Part shown: positions 18,174 to 26,026 of the stretch, in pieces
Layout of the letters: the number at the start of each line of letters is the position of its first letter
How positions within the stretch are numbered: position 1 is the stretch's first letter
Assembly (NCBI RefSeq): GCF_000785515.1
Contig: NZ_CP009913.1
Location: 1,702,001 to 1,766,000, forward strand
Length of the DNA stretch: 64,000 bases
Direction of reading: 5' to 3'
From: Streptococcus salivarius
GTDB taxonomy: Bacteria; Bacillota; Bacilli; Lactobacillales; Streptococcaceae
Notes under the pieces: model-generated
The model's input: the letters and a program-made list of their open reading frames with translations, nothing else
What the model was told of the DNA's origin: nothing
The model's database searches: none
Translations under genes and position numbers: made by a program

Positions 18174-19436
18174 TTAACCATCACTTGCCTGCTCTAAAAC
18201 CCATTTTCTGACCTGAGAAATGAAGTATAGAGATCCCGTTACCACATAAAGTTTCTTATTGTCAGTCGTCACATGTTCTTTAATCCATGTTTTGAAGTCT
18301 GGTACCTGCTTATAAGCCTCTGGGTATTTATCTAATTTAACACTGTTTGGATAGTCAAAACTCGTTACAGTCAAGTCACCAACCGATTTTAGTTGGGCAA
18401 GCATACCGTCAATAGGCTTGGTATCAATCGCTGCAAAGAGAAGTTCAATCTCCTTATTGGCATACTCTGATTGCAACAAGTCAATCAAAACTTTAACACT
18501 CTCATTATTATGAGCACCATCAATCATGAGATTAGGTCTTAAAAATTCTGTTCGACCTCGCCAATGGGCATGAGCCAGGGCATTCTTTATGAGTTCAAGA
18601 GTTACTTTAGGATAATCTTTTTGAAGCAATAAAGAAGCCATGATAGCCAAGCTAGCATTTGCCACTTGGTGTTGACCGGCCATAGCCAAGGCTATATCAT
18701 CTAACCTTTGCTCTCCATAGGTAAAATCAAAGGAATGGCTTGACCCTTCAGCTGTGAAATCTCTCCCCAGCTCATAGGTCTTAGAACCTTCTTCACGCGC
18801 CTTCTTCTCGAAAACATCTCGAACATCAGTACGGTCAGTCGCATAAATAAAGGGAGCCCCATTCTTCAAAACACCAGCTTTTTCTGCTGCAATTTCAGCA
18901 TGGGTATTTCCCAAAATAGCCTGATGATCTAAACCAATCGATGGACACAGGACTGCCAAGGGCTTAAAGAGATTAGTCGAATCATGAAGACCACCCATTC
19001 CCGCTTCAATGAATGCGATATCCACAGGATGGATCTGACCAAAATAGAGGAACATCAAGACTGTGATAATTTCAAACTCTGTCGCATTTTCATGCTCTGT
19101 CTCTTTTGGTAGACGTTCAACCACAGGCTTCACACGATTAACCAGGTCAAGTAAGTCCTCTTCTGAAATCATCTGACCATTAAGAGAGATTCGTTCCTTG
19201 AAGTCAATAATATAGGGTGAAGTAAAGGTTCCAACTTCATAACCTGCTTGGGTGAAAATGGTTTGGAGGGCATTGACTGTAGACCCTTTGCCGTTTGTTC
19301 CCACGATATGCACAGCCTTGAGATTATCTTGTGGATCTCCCAACTCTTTAAGCATCCAAGCCATACGCTCCAACCCAGGCTTGATGCCAAATTTTAATTG
19401 TCCATGAATCCAATCCAACGCTTCCTGATAAGTCAT
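18174..19436 (-). CDS. folC: Folylpolyglutamate / dihydrofolate synthase
   Basis: FolC adds glutamate to dihydropteroate or folates. The 420-residue Mur-ligase-like protein has the P-loop VGTNGKGSTVNALQ near residue 45, the Mg/ATP region FIEAGMGGLHDSTN and a C-terminal ligase domain with DGAHNNESVK. AAAGGAG precedes the ATG. It is the upstream-most gene of the folate cluster, separated from folE by the permease gene. Confidence 0.95.
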   Translation of the reverse strand: MTYQEALDWIHGQLKFGIKPGLERMAWMLKELGDPQDNLKAVHIVGTNGKGSTVNALQTIFTQAGYEVGTFTSPYIIDFKERISLNGQMISEEDLLDLVNRVKPVVERLPKETEHENATEFEIITVLMFLYFGQIHPVDIAFIEAGMGGLHDSTNLFKPLAVLCPSIGLDHQAILGNTHAEIAAEKAGVLKNGAPFIYATDRTDVRDVFEKKAREEGSKTYELGRDFTAEGSSHSFDFTYGEQRLDDIALAMAGQHQVANASLAIMASLLLQKDYPKVTLELIKNALAHAHWRGRTEFLRPNLMIDGAHNNESVKVLIDLLQSEYANKEIELLFAAIDTKPIDGMLAQLKSVGDLTVTSFDYPNSVKLDKYPEAYKQVPDFKTWIKEHVTTDNKKLYVVTGSLYFISQVRKWVLEQASDG

Positions 19437-19534
19437 AATTACTCCTTTTTTAGGCTAATGCTTCAACTTAGTCATTAAACCGACCTCTAAACTAGATTTC
19501 TAGTTTTTCCTGAGCTTAATGCTTTGACGCTCTT

Positions 19535-19564
19535 ATTATACCAAAGACTCCTAGGTATAACCAA
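19535..19564 (-). promoter_or_regulatory. Promoter of folC
   Basis: TTGGTT (19559-19564) and TATAAT (19535-19540) with an 18-base spacer. The leader is about 95 bases. Confidence 0.55.
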
Positions 19565-19571
19565 AATATGC

Positions 19572-19595
19572 AAAAAAGGCAACCCTAGGGTCACC
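19572..19595 (-). terminator. Terminator of rpsP-khpA
   Basis: GGTGACCC and GGGTTGCC form an 8-bp stem followed by six T on the minus strand. Confidence 0.8.
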
Positions 19596-19597
19596 TC

Positions 19598-19846
19598 TTA
19601 AGCTTTCTCTTTTTCGTCAATAACAAGACGAACTTTTTTACCTTGAGTAGGTACCGAATAGACAATCGCTCTTATCGCCGTAATAGTACGTCCTTTTTTC
19701 CCGATAACACGCCCAATATCGGCTGGGGCAAGATCAAGATGGTACTCCAAAAACTCAGGACCGTCAATAATTTTGATGGTCAACTGATCTGGTGAAGCAA
19801 TTAAAGGTTTAACGATAGCGATAATAAGATTTTCAATGGTATCCAT
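19598..19846 (-). CDS. khpA: KH-domain RNA-binding protein KhpA
   Basis: An 82-residue single KH-domain protein with the GxxG loop [12 protein letters not shown]. In Streptococcus pneumoniae KhpA works with KhpB (EloR) in binding RNA and controlling cell elongation. It follows rpsP by 11 bases, the conserved arrangement. As a global RNA-binding protein it is a candidate partner for small RNAs such as those at 25.6-26.2 kb, which is an inference only. Confidence 0.93.
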   Translation of the reverse strand: MDTIENLIIAIVKPLIASPDQLTIKIIDGPEFLEYHLDLAPADIGRVIGKKGRTITAIRAIVYSVPTQGKKVRLVIDEKEKA

Positions 19847-19857
19847 AGGCTAAAAAA

Positions 19858-20130
19858 TTATTTTGAGAATTTTGATTCGTGGAATTTCTTCATAACGCCT
19901 TCTTTTGAAAGGATGTTACGAACTGTATCTGAAGGTTGTGCACCTTTAGACAACCACTCAAGAACACGTTCTTCTTTAAGTGTTACTTGGTTTTCTTCAA
20001 CGAGTGGGTTGTAAGTACCAACTGTTTCGATGAAACGTCCATCACGTGGAGCACGTGAATCTGCAACGTTAATACGGTAGAAAGGTTTTTTCTTAGAACC
20101 CATACGAGTCAAACGGATTTTTACTGCCAT
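19858..20130 (-). CDS. rpsP: 30S ribosomal protein S16
   Basis: Ninety residues beginning [20 protein letters not shown], the S16 signature, with normal length. S16 binds 16S rRNA in the 5' domain. It is the first gene of rpsP-khpA and has a strong promoter and a leader of about 60 bases containing a GC-rich hairpin. Confidence 0.97.
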   Translation of the reverse strand: MAVKIRLTRMGSKKKPFYRINVADSRAPRDGRFIETVGTYNPLVEENQVTLKEERVLEWLSKGAQPSDTVRNILSKEGVMKKFHESKFSK

Positions 20131-20167
20131 TTTTAATATCTCTTTTCTTTAGTTTTTTATTATGGTG

Positions 20168-20184
20168 GGGGCACTTATCGCCCC
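20168..20184 (-). promoter_or_regulatory. Leader hairpin of rpsP mRNA
   Basis: GGGGC and GCCCC pair around a 7-base loop shortly after the predicted start of transcription, with no T-run. It may be a 5' stabiliser or an autoregulatory site. Confidence 0.4.
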
Positions 20185-20196
20185 TCGACCTTAACT

Positions 20197-20224
20197 AGTA
20201 TACCATATCATTTTTATGTGTCAA
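20197..20224 (-). promoter_or_regulatory. Promoter of rpsP-khpA
   Basis: A consensus TTGACA (20219-20224) with TATACT (20197-20202) after 16 bases. Confidence 0.85.
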
Positions 20225-20254
20225 GAAAAAAACTTGACAGACTTAAAATTTCTA

Positions 20255-20283
20255 CAAAAAAAGTTAGAGTCAAACTCTAACTT
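20255..20283 (-). terminator. Terminator of the 20293-21672 gene
   Basis: AAGTTAGAGT and ACTCTAACTT form a 10-bp stem with a 3-base loop, followed by seven T on the minus strand. Confidence 0.85.
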
Positions 20284-20292
20284 CCTTTTCGA

Positions 20293-21672
20293 CTATTTCT
20301 TAGTTGTAGTCTTGTGATTTTTTTCATAAGCTACCTTTGCTTCAGCATATTCAGCTTCTAAACCCTTAGCAGCTGCCTTCGACACTTTCTCGTAAGTATC
20401 ACGACTGGTCAACTTGCCATCCTCGTTGTAGGTAGAAACAACCAAGGTATCTTTATTTACAGTATAAGACTTGGTGCGTTTCCCTTTACGGTAGAGTCGA
20501 TAGTTATCTACATTATCCGAAATATAGTAATCTACTAGATTCTTATCTGCATTTGGATAAAGTTGCGAGACAACTTTAGTCAACTCACGCTTAAATTCTG
20601 AAACTTCTTTAGTATAGGTAATCGATTTATTCCACTGATCAACAACTTGATATTCCTTCAAATAATCTGAAGCTGTAAAAGTAGGCTGATCCTCCTCACC
20701 TTTTTTATAAAAGTAAGAATGTGTTTGTAAATTATTAGACTGATCAACTTTAAGGAAAGAGACGTAAATTTCATCTTTATCTTCATGTTCTTTCAGAGCA
20801 TTGGTTAACTTTCCAGAATTTTCGTCCAATACCTTAGACGATTTTAATTCCCAAGTCCCCTCAATGTTCCCCGAAGCATTACGCCAAAAACCGTATACAC
20901 CACCAACAAGCAACATCAAAACAACAGCAACAAGACTAGAAATCAAGGCTCCTTTGCCCCAATTTTTGGCCTTTTGCGATTTTTGATTAGCGTTTTGAAT
21001 CGTTTCTAGAAGACGAACCTGACTTTCCAATCTCTTTTCTAGTCTGGCAACTGTCTGTTCTTCCTTAGATTTAGCTTTAGCAGCTAATTTTTCAGCCTTT
21101 TTCTTATCACGAGTAGCTTGACGAGCAAGCTTCTTAGCTGCTTTTTCTTCCTTATGATCAAGTTTTGTCAAATCCTCAGACAATCCAAGATGCTGTGCTT
21201 GGTTACTGAAAACTGGAATAGATTGATTAGGCTCACTCGAGGTATTAACAGAATGATTTTCTGCATCTGGACGGGTTGGCGCATAACTTGCCAAACGCTC
21301 CTTAGCCTCTGCGACGCGTTTGCGTTGTTCCTCTTCTTTTTGAATATCCTCAGCCTGGCGGCCCGACTGAATGGTTCTTACTTGACCAACAGTCTCTTGA
21401 GATAGGGCCTTTCTCTTTTCTTGAGCCACATTTGCCATAGCCTCTTGCGCGTTGTCACGCTCTTTCTGAGACTGGGCTAGTGCTCTGGCAGTTGCGGTTC
21501 CTTCTTCAAACTGTTGGTCAGCTGAAGACTCTCCTTGATCAGCTACTTGGTGAGCCTCTGCACCTTCAGAGAGAACAAACTCTCCTCGTTCCAAGGCTTC
21601 TTTAAAGTCGATTGGTCTTGGTTTTCGGCCATTCACGGCCTCAAAGTACTCTAACCATTCGTCTTTCAACAT
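20293..21672 (-). CDS. Membrane-anchored protein with GRKPxP N-terminal module
   Basis: A 459-residue protein of unknown function. It starts with a short conserved module (EWLEYFEAVNGRKPRPIDF), followed by a long charged Ala/Lys/Glu/Gln-rich coiled coil (about residues 60-230), one membrane helix (about 240-262) and an outer domain beginning IEGTWELKSSK, which may be lipocalin-like. The start at 21672 has GGGGGA 6 bases before it. The same N-terminal module opens the gene at 27238-27990. It lies downstream of the histidine kinase gene, with 111 bases between. Confidence 0.7.
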   Translation of the reverse strand: MLKDEWLEYFEAVNGRKPRPIDFKEALERGEFVLSEGAEAHQVADQGESSADQQFEEGTATARALAQSQKERDNAQEAMANVAQEKRKALSQETVGQVRTIQSGRQAEDIQKEEEQRKRVAEAKERLASYAPTRPDAENHSVNTSSEPNQSIPVFSNQAQHLGLSEDLTKLDHKEEKAAKKLARQATRDKKKAEKLAAKAKSKEEQTVARLEKRLESQVRLLETIQNANQKSQKAKNWGKGALISSLVAVVLMLLVGGVYGFWRNASGNIEGTWELKSSKVLDENSGKLTNALKEHEDKDEIYVSFLKVDQSNNLQTHSYFYKKGEEDQPTFTASDYLKEYQVVDQWNKSITYTKEVSEFKRELTKVVSQLYPNADKNLVDYYISDNVDNYRLYRKGKRTKSYTVNKDTLVVSTYNEDGKLTSRDTYEKVSKAAAKGLEAEYAEAKVAYEKNHKTTTKK

Positions 21673-21783
21673 AATAAATCCCCCTGAATTAAAAAACACA
21701 TGATTAACTTCCCTATTTTACCATACTTTTCAACATAAAAATAGGGATTAACAAGAATTCTAAAAATTCTTATTAAATCCCCA

Positions 21784-23109
21784 TTAATCTTCTTTTGGTG
21801 TAATAGACAATAATTGGACAAAACGGTGTTGTGCTGATTCCGTTTCAAGCGTGACATTATCGTATCTAAAGAGAATCTCTTCGATATTTGCCAAGCCCAA
21901 TCCTCGACCTGTTCCTTTTGTTGAAAATCCTCTTTGTTTCAAAGGAGCTACATCAATAGAAGCTTCCTTAGTTGAATTCTCAACAACAATAACGGATTGA
22001 TTTTCCATCTTAAAGATAGCGATAGATAATTTTGGTTCATCTGCTAATACAGTAGCTTCTATAGCATTATCACAAAGAATGGATATGATTGTAATCAAGT
22101 CGAGTGGACGCATATCTGTGAAGAAGACGCCCTCTTCAACCTCAACATGACATTGAATACCTTTATCAAAAGCTTCGGCTACTTTAGATGACAACAGACT
22201 CTTAAGCGGCATGTTGGTCACACGAGTTAATTTTGCCAAATCAAACTTTTGCTGCTTCAAATCTGATGCCGAATCTTTCAAGACACTATCATAAATCATC
22301 TTGATTTGGTCGATGTCTTTCATCTGAATGGCTTCATTAAGCGAAATCATAACATTAGTATAGTCGTGACGGAAACTGCGTAACGTTTCGTAAAGACTTT
22401 CGACTTGTTCAGAATACTTCTCTAGGTCATCCAAGTGACGACGATTTTCTTTTCTTCGCTCATTTTCAAAGTACTCATCTGCGTATCTATTGACACTGTA
22501 AACAGCATAAAGAATCGCTATATAGCCAATCAAGGTTATAATATGGCCAGCATAGTACAAATCAAAGAAACGCGAAGCCACAACTACGGAATAGTTCATA
22601 ATCACATAACTAATCAAAACAAAGTTAGTGAAAAACATTATCCGACCAAATTTGCGATCTCGCTCCAAAACCCTCAAATATTTAAAATCAATATTAAGAA
22701 GTTTGGAAAGAGCGACAAATGTTGGAATAATTAAAAGGTCAAAGAAAATGAAATAAAGATAACTTTTGTTAAGGAAATCCGATGTGATACCAAATCCCGG
22801 CATCAAAAAGTAGGCATAACCATTAAAAATCAAAAGATAAAGAACAAGAGGATAGAAAGCATAAAATGCCAACATATTGGTGGTTCTTTCCTTGCCATAG
22901 AAATAAGCATAGAAAAGAAGGTAGAACGGTGTCATAAAGGACAAACCGACATTATATGACATCCCCAGTATCCCCCCTATACATTCAACTAAGAACGCAA
23001 TAGGAAGAATCATACGTGGTATCTTGACCAAGCTGGTCTTTTCGTAAATCCACTGTATGACGATGAAATGCAAAAGATATTCTAATGCAATTTGCAAATT
23101 GAGCATCAT
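21784..23109 (-). CDS. AgrC/ComD-type sensor histidine kinase
   Basis: A 441-residue HPK10-family kinase. Six to seven hydrophobic segments fill residues 1-205, the layout of peptide-pheromone receptors. A coiled linker follows, then the phosphoacceptor motif SFRHDYTNVM (His248), and an HATPase domain with ILCDNAIEA (Asn348) and GTGRGLGLANI. It should phosphorylate the LytTR regulator encoded upstream. No pheromone gene with a recognisable leader was found beside it. The ATG is 14 bases after GGAGG, and that GGAGG lies within the last codons of a 15-codon upstream frame, so translation may depend on reinitiation. Confidence 0.88.
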   Translation of the reverse strand: MMLNLQIALEYLLHFIVIQWIYEKTSLVKIPRMILPIAFLVECIGGILGMSYNVGLSFMTPFYLLFYAYFYGKERTTNMLAFYAFYPLVLYLLIFNGYAYFLMPGFGITSDFLNKSYLYFIFFDLLIIPTFVALSKLLNIDFKYLRVLERDRKFGRIMFFTNFVLISYVIMNYSVVVASRFFDLYYAGHIITLIGYIAILYAVYSVNRYADEYFENERRKENRRHLDDLEKYSEQVESLYETLRSFRHDYTNVMISLNEAIQMKDIDQIKMIYDSVLKDSASDLKQQKFDLAKLTRVTNMPLKSLLSSKVAEAFDKGIQCHVEVEEGVFFTDMRPLDLITIISILCDNAIEATVLADEPKLSIAIFKMENQSVIVVENSTKEASIDVAPLKQRGFSTKGTGRGLGLANIEEILFRYDNVTLETESAQHRFVQLLSITPKED

Positions 23110-23116
23110 TTAATGG

Positions 23117-23164
23117 TTAGCCACCTCCTTCTAGTAATCTTAAATAAGCAGTAAAAAGCCACAT
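23117..23164 (-). CDS. Possible 15-codon leader peptide before histidine kinase
   Basis: ATG at 23164 opens a 15-codon frame, MWLFTAYLRLLEGGG, whose stop lies 7 bases before the kinase ATG and whose GAA-GGA-GGT codons form the kinase's only good Shine-Dalgarno. It has no clear ribosome site itself, but an extended -10-like TGATAAAAT lies just upstream. It could be a coupling peptide or chance. Confidence 0.3.
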   Translation of the reverse strand: MWLFTAYLRLLEGGG

Positions 23165-23272
23165 TACTATTTTATCACACTTCCTGCTATTATATGAGAT
23201 AAAATTAAATAATTATCTCGAATTTCAGAAAACTTTCAATAATGATTAGAGAAGAAGGGGAAAATCTGAGCC

Positions 23273-24010
23273 TTAACGATTTTTCAATCGTTCCAAAAGT
23301 TCCTTTTTACGTGTCCGCGAGAGGAGGCATGACTCGTCTCCCTCAAAGAAGACCATATTAGCCGTACGATCCACACTTGTCACATTACTCACATTGACAA
23401 CAAAAGAGCGATGCGTTTGGAAGAAAATATCATCCAATTTCGCTACTTCTGCAATTTTTCCATAGAATTCTACTAGATTTGACTTGGTGTGAGCAATCAA
23501 CTTATGTGGCACAGGGGCTGTTTCAATGTATAAAATGTCATCATAAGGAATATTAACATCATTTTTATCCGTTTTTACCGTCAGACTCTGTGCCTTGGTT
23601 TCTTGCTCAACCTGCGAATACGCAAAATCTAAAAGTTCTACCAAGGCTCTCTTAAGATCTGCATCTTCCATGGATTTATCAACAAAGTCCAGAGCTTGAA
23701 TCTTATAACGGAAGGTCAAGGGCATAAACTCAGAGTAGGCTGTAACAAAAGCGATTTGTGCTTTCAAGTCTTCCTTACGGATTTCAAGCCCAATATCTAG
23801 TCCCTGCTTCGTTTGATTTTTAAGGTCAATATCCAAAAGATAAACCATGGATTTACCCGAACCTCTATCAGCATCTAACAATTCCTGACCTTGCTCATAA
23901 AAGGTAATCCCATCAACAACGGCCTTCGACTCCTCAACTGCTTCGTCCAATAAACGACTAACACGATGACGCTGCAAGGCATCATCTTCAAGGACGATAA
24001 TAGAAAGCAT
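23273..24010 (-). CDS. LytTR-family response regulator (AgrA/ComE/FasA type)
   Basis: A 245-residue response regulator: receiver domain (residues 1-125) with acidic pocket EDD at 8-10 and phosphoacceptor Asp60 in YLLDIDLK, and a LytTR DNA-binding domain (about 140-243) with YIETAPVPHKLIAHTK and FFQTHRSFVVN. LytTR regulators of this class bind two direct repeats phased by about 21 bp. Exactly such repeats lie before the two small-RNA genes at 25566-25596 and 25932-25962, so those are the likely targets. It is transcribed ahead of the kinase gene (162-base gap) and divergently from the metalloprotease gene. Confidence 0.9.
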   Translation of the reverse strand: MLSIIVLEDDALQRHRVSRLLDEAVEESKAVVDGITFYEQGQELLDADRGSGKSMVYLLDIDLKNQTKQGLDIGLEIRKEDLKAQIAFVTAYSEFMPLTFRYKIQALDFVDKSMEDADLKRALVELLDFAYSQVEQETKAQSLTVKTDKNDVNIPYDDILYIETAPVPHKLIAHTKSNLVEFYGKIAEVAKLDDIFFQTHRSFVVNVSNVTSVDRTANMVFFEGDESCLLSRTRKKELLERLKNR

Positions 24011-24223
24011 CTTATTTCCCTCTTTCTTTCTAATATACTTTAATATACCTATTTAACATTTTATCATAATTAATCGGATAATATTCCTTTTTGTACAGCA
24101 TAAAGTCTTTTTAACTTACCTCATTTCATTTATAAAACAATTGTTATCTCCCTGTCACTTTATCTTCATTTTTAGATGTTATCATGAGAACTGTTTTTGT
24201 TTTATATTAAAAAGGAGAAAGTT

Positions 24224-25495
24224 ATGTTACGTTCTTTTAAAACGCAAGGGACTAAGACAAAGACCATCTTAACCCTTGCAACTGTTGGTATCATTAGTGC
24301 TTTTCTTGTGGGAAGTCCTCAGCATGCCTCTGCGGATCAAACCTATGTTTCAGATCCTAACCAGGCTATGACATTTTCTGAACTTGAAACAACTACAAAT
24401 ACCAATACCATCACTCAAACAGGTGTATCTAGTGAAACACCTACTACTGTGACTACTGTGTCACATACCTCTGTAGATGATCTTCATACACATGAAAATG
24501 ACTATGAACAAACGCCCACAAATACTCCGACTTTTGAGGAATTGAAACAAGATAGTCAAACAGCTAGCAGTACTGTCGACAGCCAGACTGGTAGCAAAAC
24601 CTATGGGACTAGAATTCCGACAAATACAGATAGCAATCATAAGGCTGTAGAAAATCACTCTGAACCAAAGACCGAAACTGTCGCTCAAGCACAAACCTGG
24701 TCAAAAGATGGTGCTACATGGGTATCAACAGAAATTAATAATGGTAACGTTCATAAGATTCTATCTACTTATATTCCAAAACCATTAACACCTTCTACAA
24801 AGCCCACGACAACAGCTACAACAAAACCTAAACAATCAACTCCTGCTGTTAGTCAACCTAAAAAACCAACAACTGTTGTAAACAAGCCAGCGCCTTCTAC
24901 AACGACACAACCTAAGAAGCCAACAACGACTGTCACTAAACCTACAGCTCCTAAAGCTACTCCTATCCAACCTGCTAAACCAGTGGACCGAATTGCTCAA
25001 GTATGGCAAAAGAATAACGAACTGGTAAAAGAGAATTACGACACTCCTCACTGGTCAACTAAGGAAGCAACAGTCTTCATCAATGCTAAAAATCCTGAAA
25101 TCGTGAATGCCTACAAACAAGCTATCACTTCTTGGAATAACACTGGTGCCTTTAATTTCTTGCTCACTAACGATAAACAAAAAGCTAACATCATTGCTGA
25201 TGAACGTTATGAAGGTAATGTAGCAGCTCCTCTTGGGGTTACCTACTCTACTTACTACCTCCCAACTAAGCAATATAGTAATGCTACTGTTTACTTGAAC
25301 ACCTTCCATGTTCAAAACAATTATTATCAAAAGAATGGTGGAAAACTCCTTAACACTGCGCAACACGAATTAGGCCACTCAATTGGACTTGAGCACAACA
25401 GTGCTGTTGCCTCTGTAATGGAACCTAAAGGTGGTAAGACAAGTATCCAACCAGTTGATATTAACAATGTTAAGAAGCTCTATAGCAAGATTTAA
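24224..25495 (+). CDS. Secreted matrixin-type zinc metalloprotease
   Basis: A 423-residue exported protein. Residues 1-37 form a signal peptide (hydrophobic core TILTLATVGIISAFLVG, cleavage after ASA). A long Thr/Pro/Lys-rich linker (about 50-255) follows, with many TTKP-like repeats, then a catalytic domain with the metzincin zinc motif HELGHSIGLEH (about residue 381) and the Met-turn SVMEP. No LPxTG anchor is seen, so it is probably released or held by the linker. AAAGGAG precedes the ATG at 24224. It is divergent from the response regulator gene and directly upstream of the small-RNA pair. Regulation by the two-component system is possible but no LytTR site was found before it. Confidence 0.85.
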   Translation: MLRSFKTQGTKTKTILTLATVGIISAFLVGSPQHASADQTYVSDPNQAMTFSELETTTNTNTITQTGVSSETPTTVTTVSHTSVDDLHTHENDYEQTPTNTPTFEELKQDSQTASSTVDSQTGSKTYGTRIPTNTDSNHKAVENHSEPKTETVAQAQTWSKDGATWVSTEINNGNVHKILSTYIPKPLTPSTKPTTTATTKPKQSTPAVSQPKKPTTVVNKPAPSTTTQPKKPTTTVTKPTAPKATPIQPAKPVDRIAQVWQKNNELVKENYDTPHWSTKEATVFINAKNPEIVNAYKQAITSWNNTGAFNFLLTNDKQKANIIADERYEGNVAAPLGVTYSTYYLPTKQYSNATVYLNTFHVQNNYYQKNGGKLLNTAQHELGHSIGLEHNSAVASVMEPKGGKTSIQPVDINNVKKLYSKI

Positions 25496-25565
25496 GTTCT
25501 TACACCATCACTATAATTTATAAGCAGACCTATCAGGTTCTGTTTTTTTTTATACAAGTGAGATG

Positions 25566-25596
25566 ACCATTCAAGACCAGAAAATGACTGTTCATG
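25566..25596 (+). promoter_or_regulatory. LytTR direct-repeat operator of sRNA 1
   Basis: ACCATTCAAG (25566-25575) and ACTGTTCATG (25587-25596) are direct repeats phased by exactly 21 bp, the form bound by ComE/BlpR/AgrA-type regulators. The same pair recurs before sRNA 2 with the same spacing to the -10 box (52 bases). Confidence 0.82.
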
Positions 25597-25604
25597 ATTT
25601 TTTC

Positions 25605-25627
25605 TTACATATTTTAAAGATATGTAA
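25605..25627 (+). promoter_or_regulatory. Inverted repeat in sRNA 1 promoter
   Basis: TTACATAT and ATATGTAA form perfect 8-base arms around 7 bases, between the LytTR repeats and the -10 box. The arms are kept in the second copy (25971-25993). It may bind a second regulator or a second dimer. Confidence 0.6.
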
Positions 25628-25648
25628 AGTTTTCTCCATTTTTTTTGG

Positions 25649-25654
25649 TAAAAT
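25649..25654 (+). promoter_or_regulatory. -10 box of sRNA 1
   Basis: TAAAAT preceded by a T-rich stretch with no good -35 box, as expected for an activated promoter. The first transcribed base would be about 25661. Confidence 0.7.
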
Positions 25655-25660
25655 AGAAAA

Positions 25661-25862
25661 TGTAAAGAGAGACCGGATGAGTTAGAAAACTCAACTTTGT
25701 TAGTTTTTGCTCATTATTCTCATAAACAGAATAAAAATAGTCTAGGAACCCTTCTTAACATTTATACCTATCTTCCCCAAACACTTTTCCCCCATTCCTA
25801 GATTTCCAGATCTCTCCTAATAAAGAACGTCTAGCAACAGCAGCTAGGCGTTCTTTATTGTA
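25661..25862 (+). ncRNA. FasX-like regulatory small RNA, copy 1
   Basis: About 200 nt from the predicted start to an intrinsic terminator, with no credible peptide frame (the only ATG after a purine stretch gives ATG-AGT-TAG). Predicted folds: GAGAGA (25667-25672) with TCTCTC (25811-25816), TCTAGGAA (25741-25748) with TTCCTAGA (25795-25802), and the terminator. The inner stem exposes a 46-base loop with CTTCCCC (25772-25778) and TTTTCCCCC (25785-25793), both fit to pair with Shine-Dalgarno sequences. Size and the nearby Agr-like two-component genes resemble FasX of S. pyogenes. Sequence homology to FasX was not tested. Confidence 0.8.
25819..25859 (+). terminator. Terminator of sRNA 1
   Basis: Arms 25819-25835 and 25843-25859 (AATAAAGAACGTCTAGC and its complement with one G-U) form a 17-bp stem with a 7-base loop. 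The T-rich 3' arm serves as the U-tract. Confidence 0.8.
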
Positions 25863-25931
25863 TCTAAAGCACATAGGCCTTGATATTAACCTAGTAGATT
25901 AGTAATCGTTCAAAATAATTCTCACAAAATT

Positions 25932-25962
25932 ACCATTCAAGATCAGAAAATGACTGTTCATG
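25932..25962 (+). promoter_or_regulatory. LytTR direct-repeat operator of sRNA 2
   Basis: ACCATTCAAG (25932-25941) and ACTGTTCATG (25953-25962), 21-bp phase, identical to the first operator. Confidence 0.82.
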
Positions 25963-25970
25963 ATTTTTTC

Positions 25971-25993
25971 TTACATATTTTAAAAATATGTAA
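25971..25993 (+). promoter_or_regulatory. Inverted repeat in sRNA 2 promoter
   Basis: TTACATAT and ATATGTAA around seven bases, conserved with copy 1 although the loop differs by one base. Confidence 0.6.
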
Positions 25994-26014
25994 GTTTTCT
26001 CTGATTTTTTTTGG

Positions 26015-26020
26015 TACAAT
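26015..26020 (+). promoter_or_regulatory. -10 box of sRNA 2
   Basis: TACAAT, 52 bases after the LytTR repeats, as in copy 1. The predicted first base is about 26027. Confidence 0.7.
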
Positions 26021-26026
26021 AGATAA

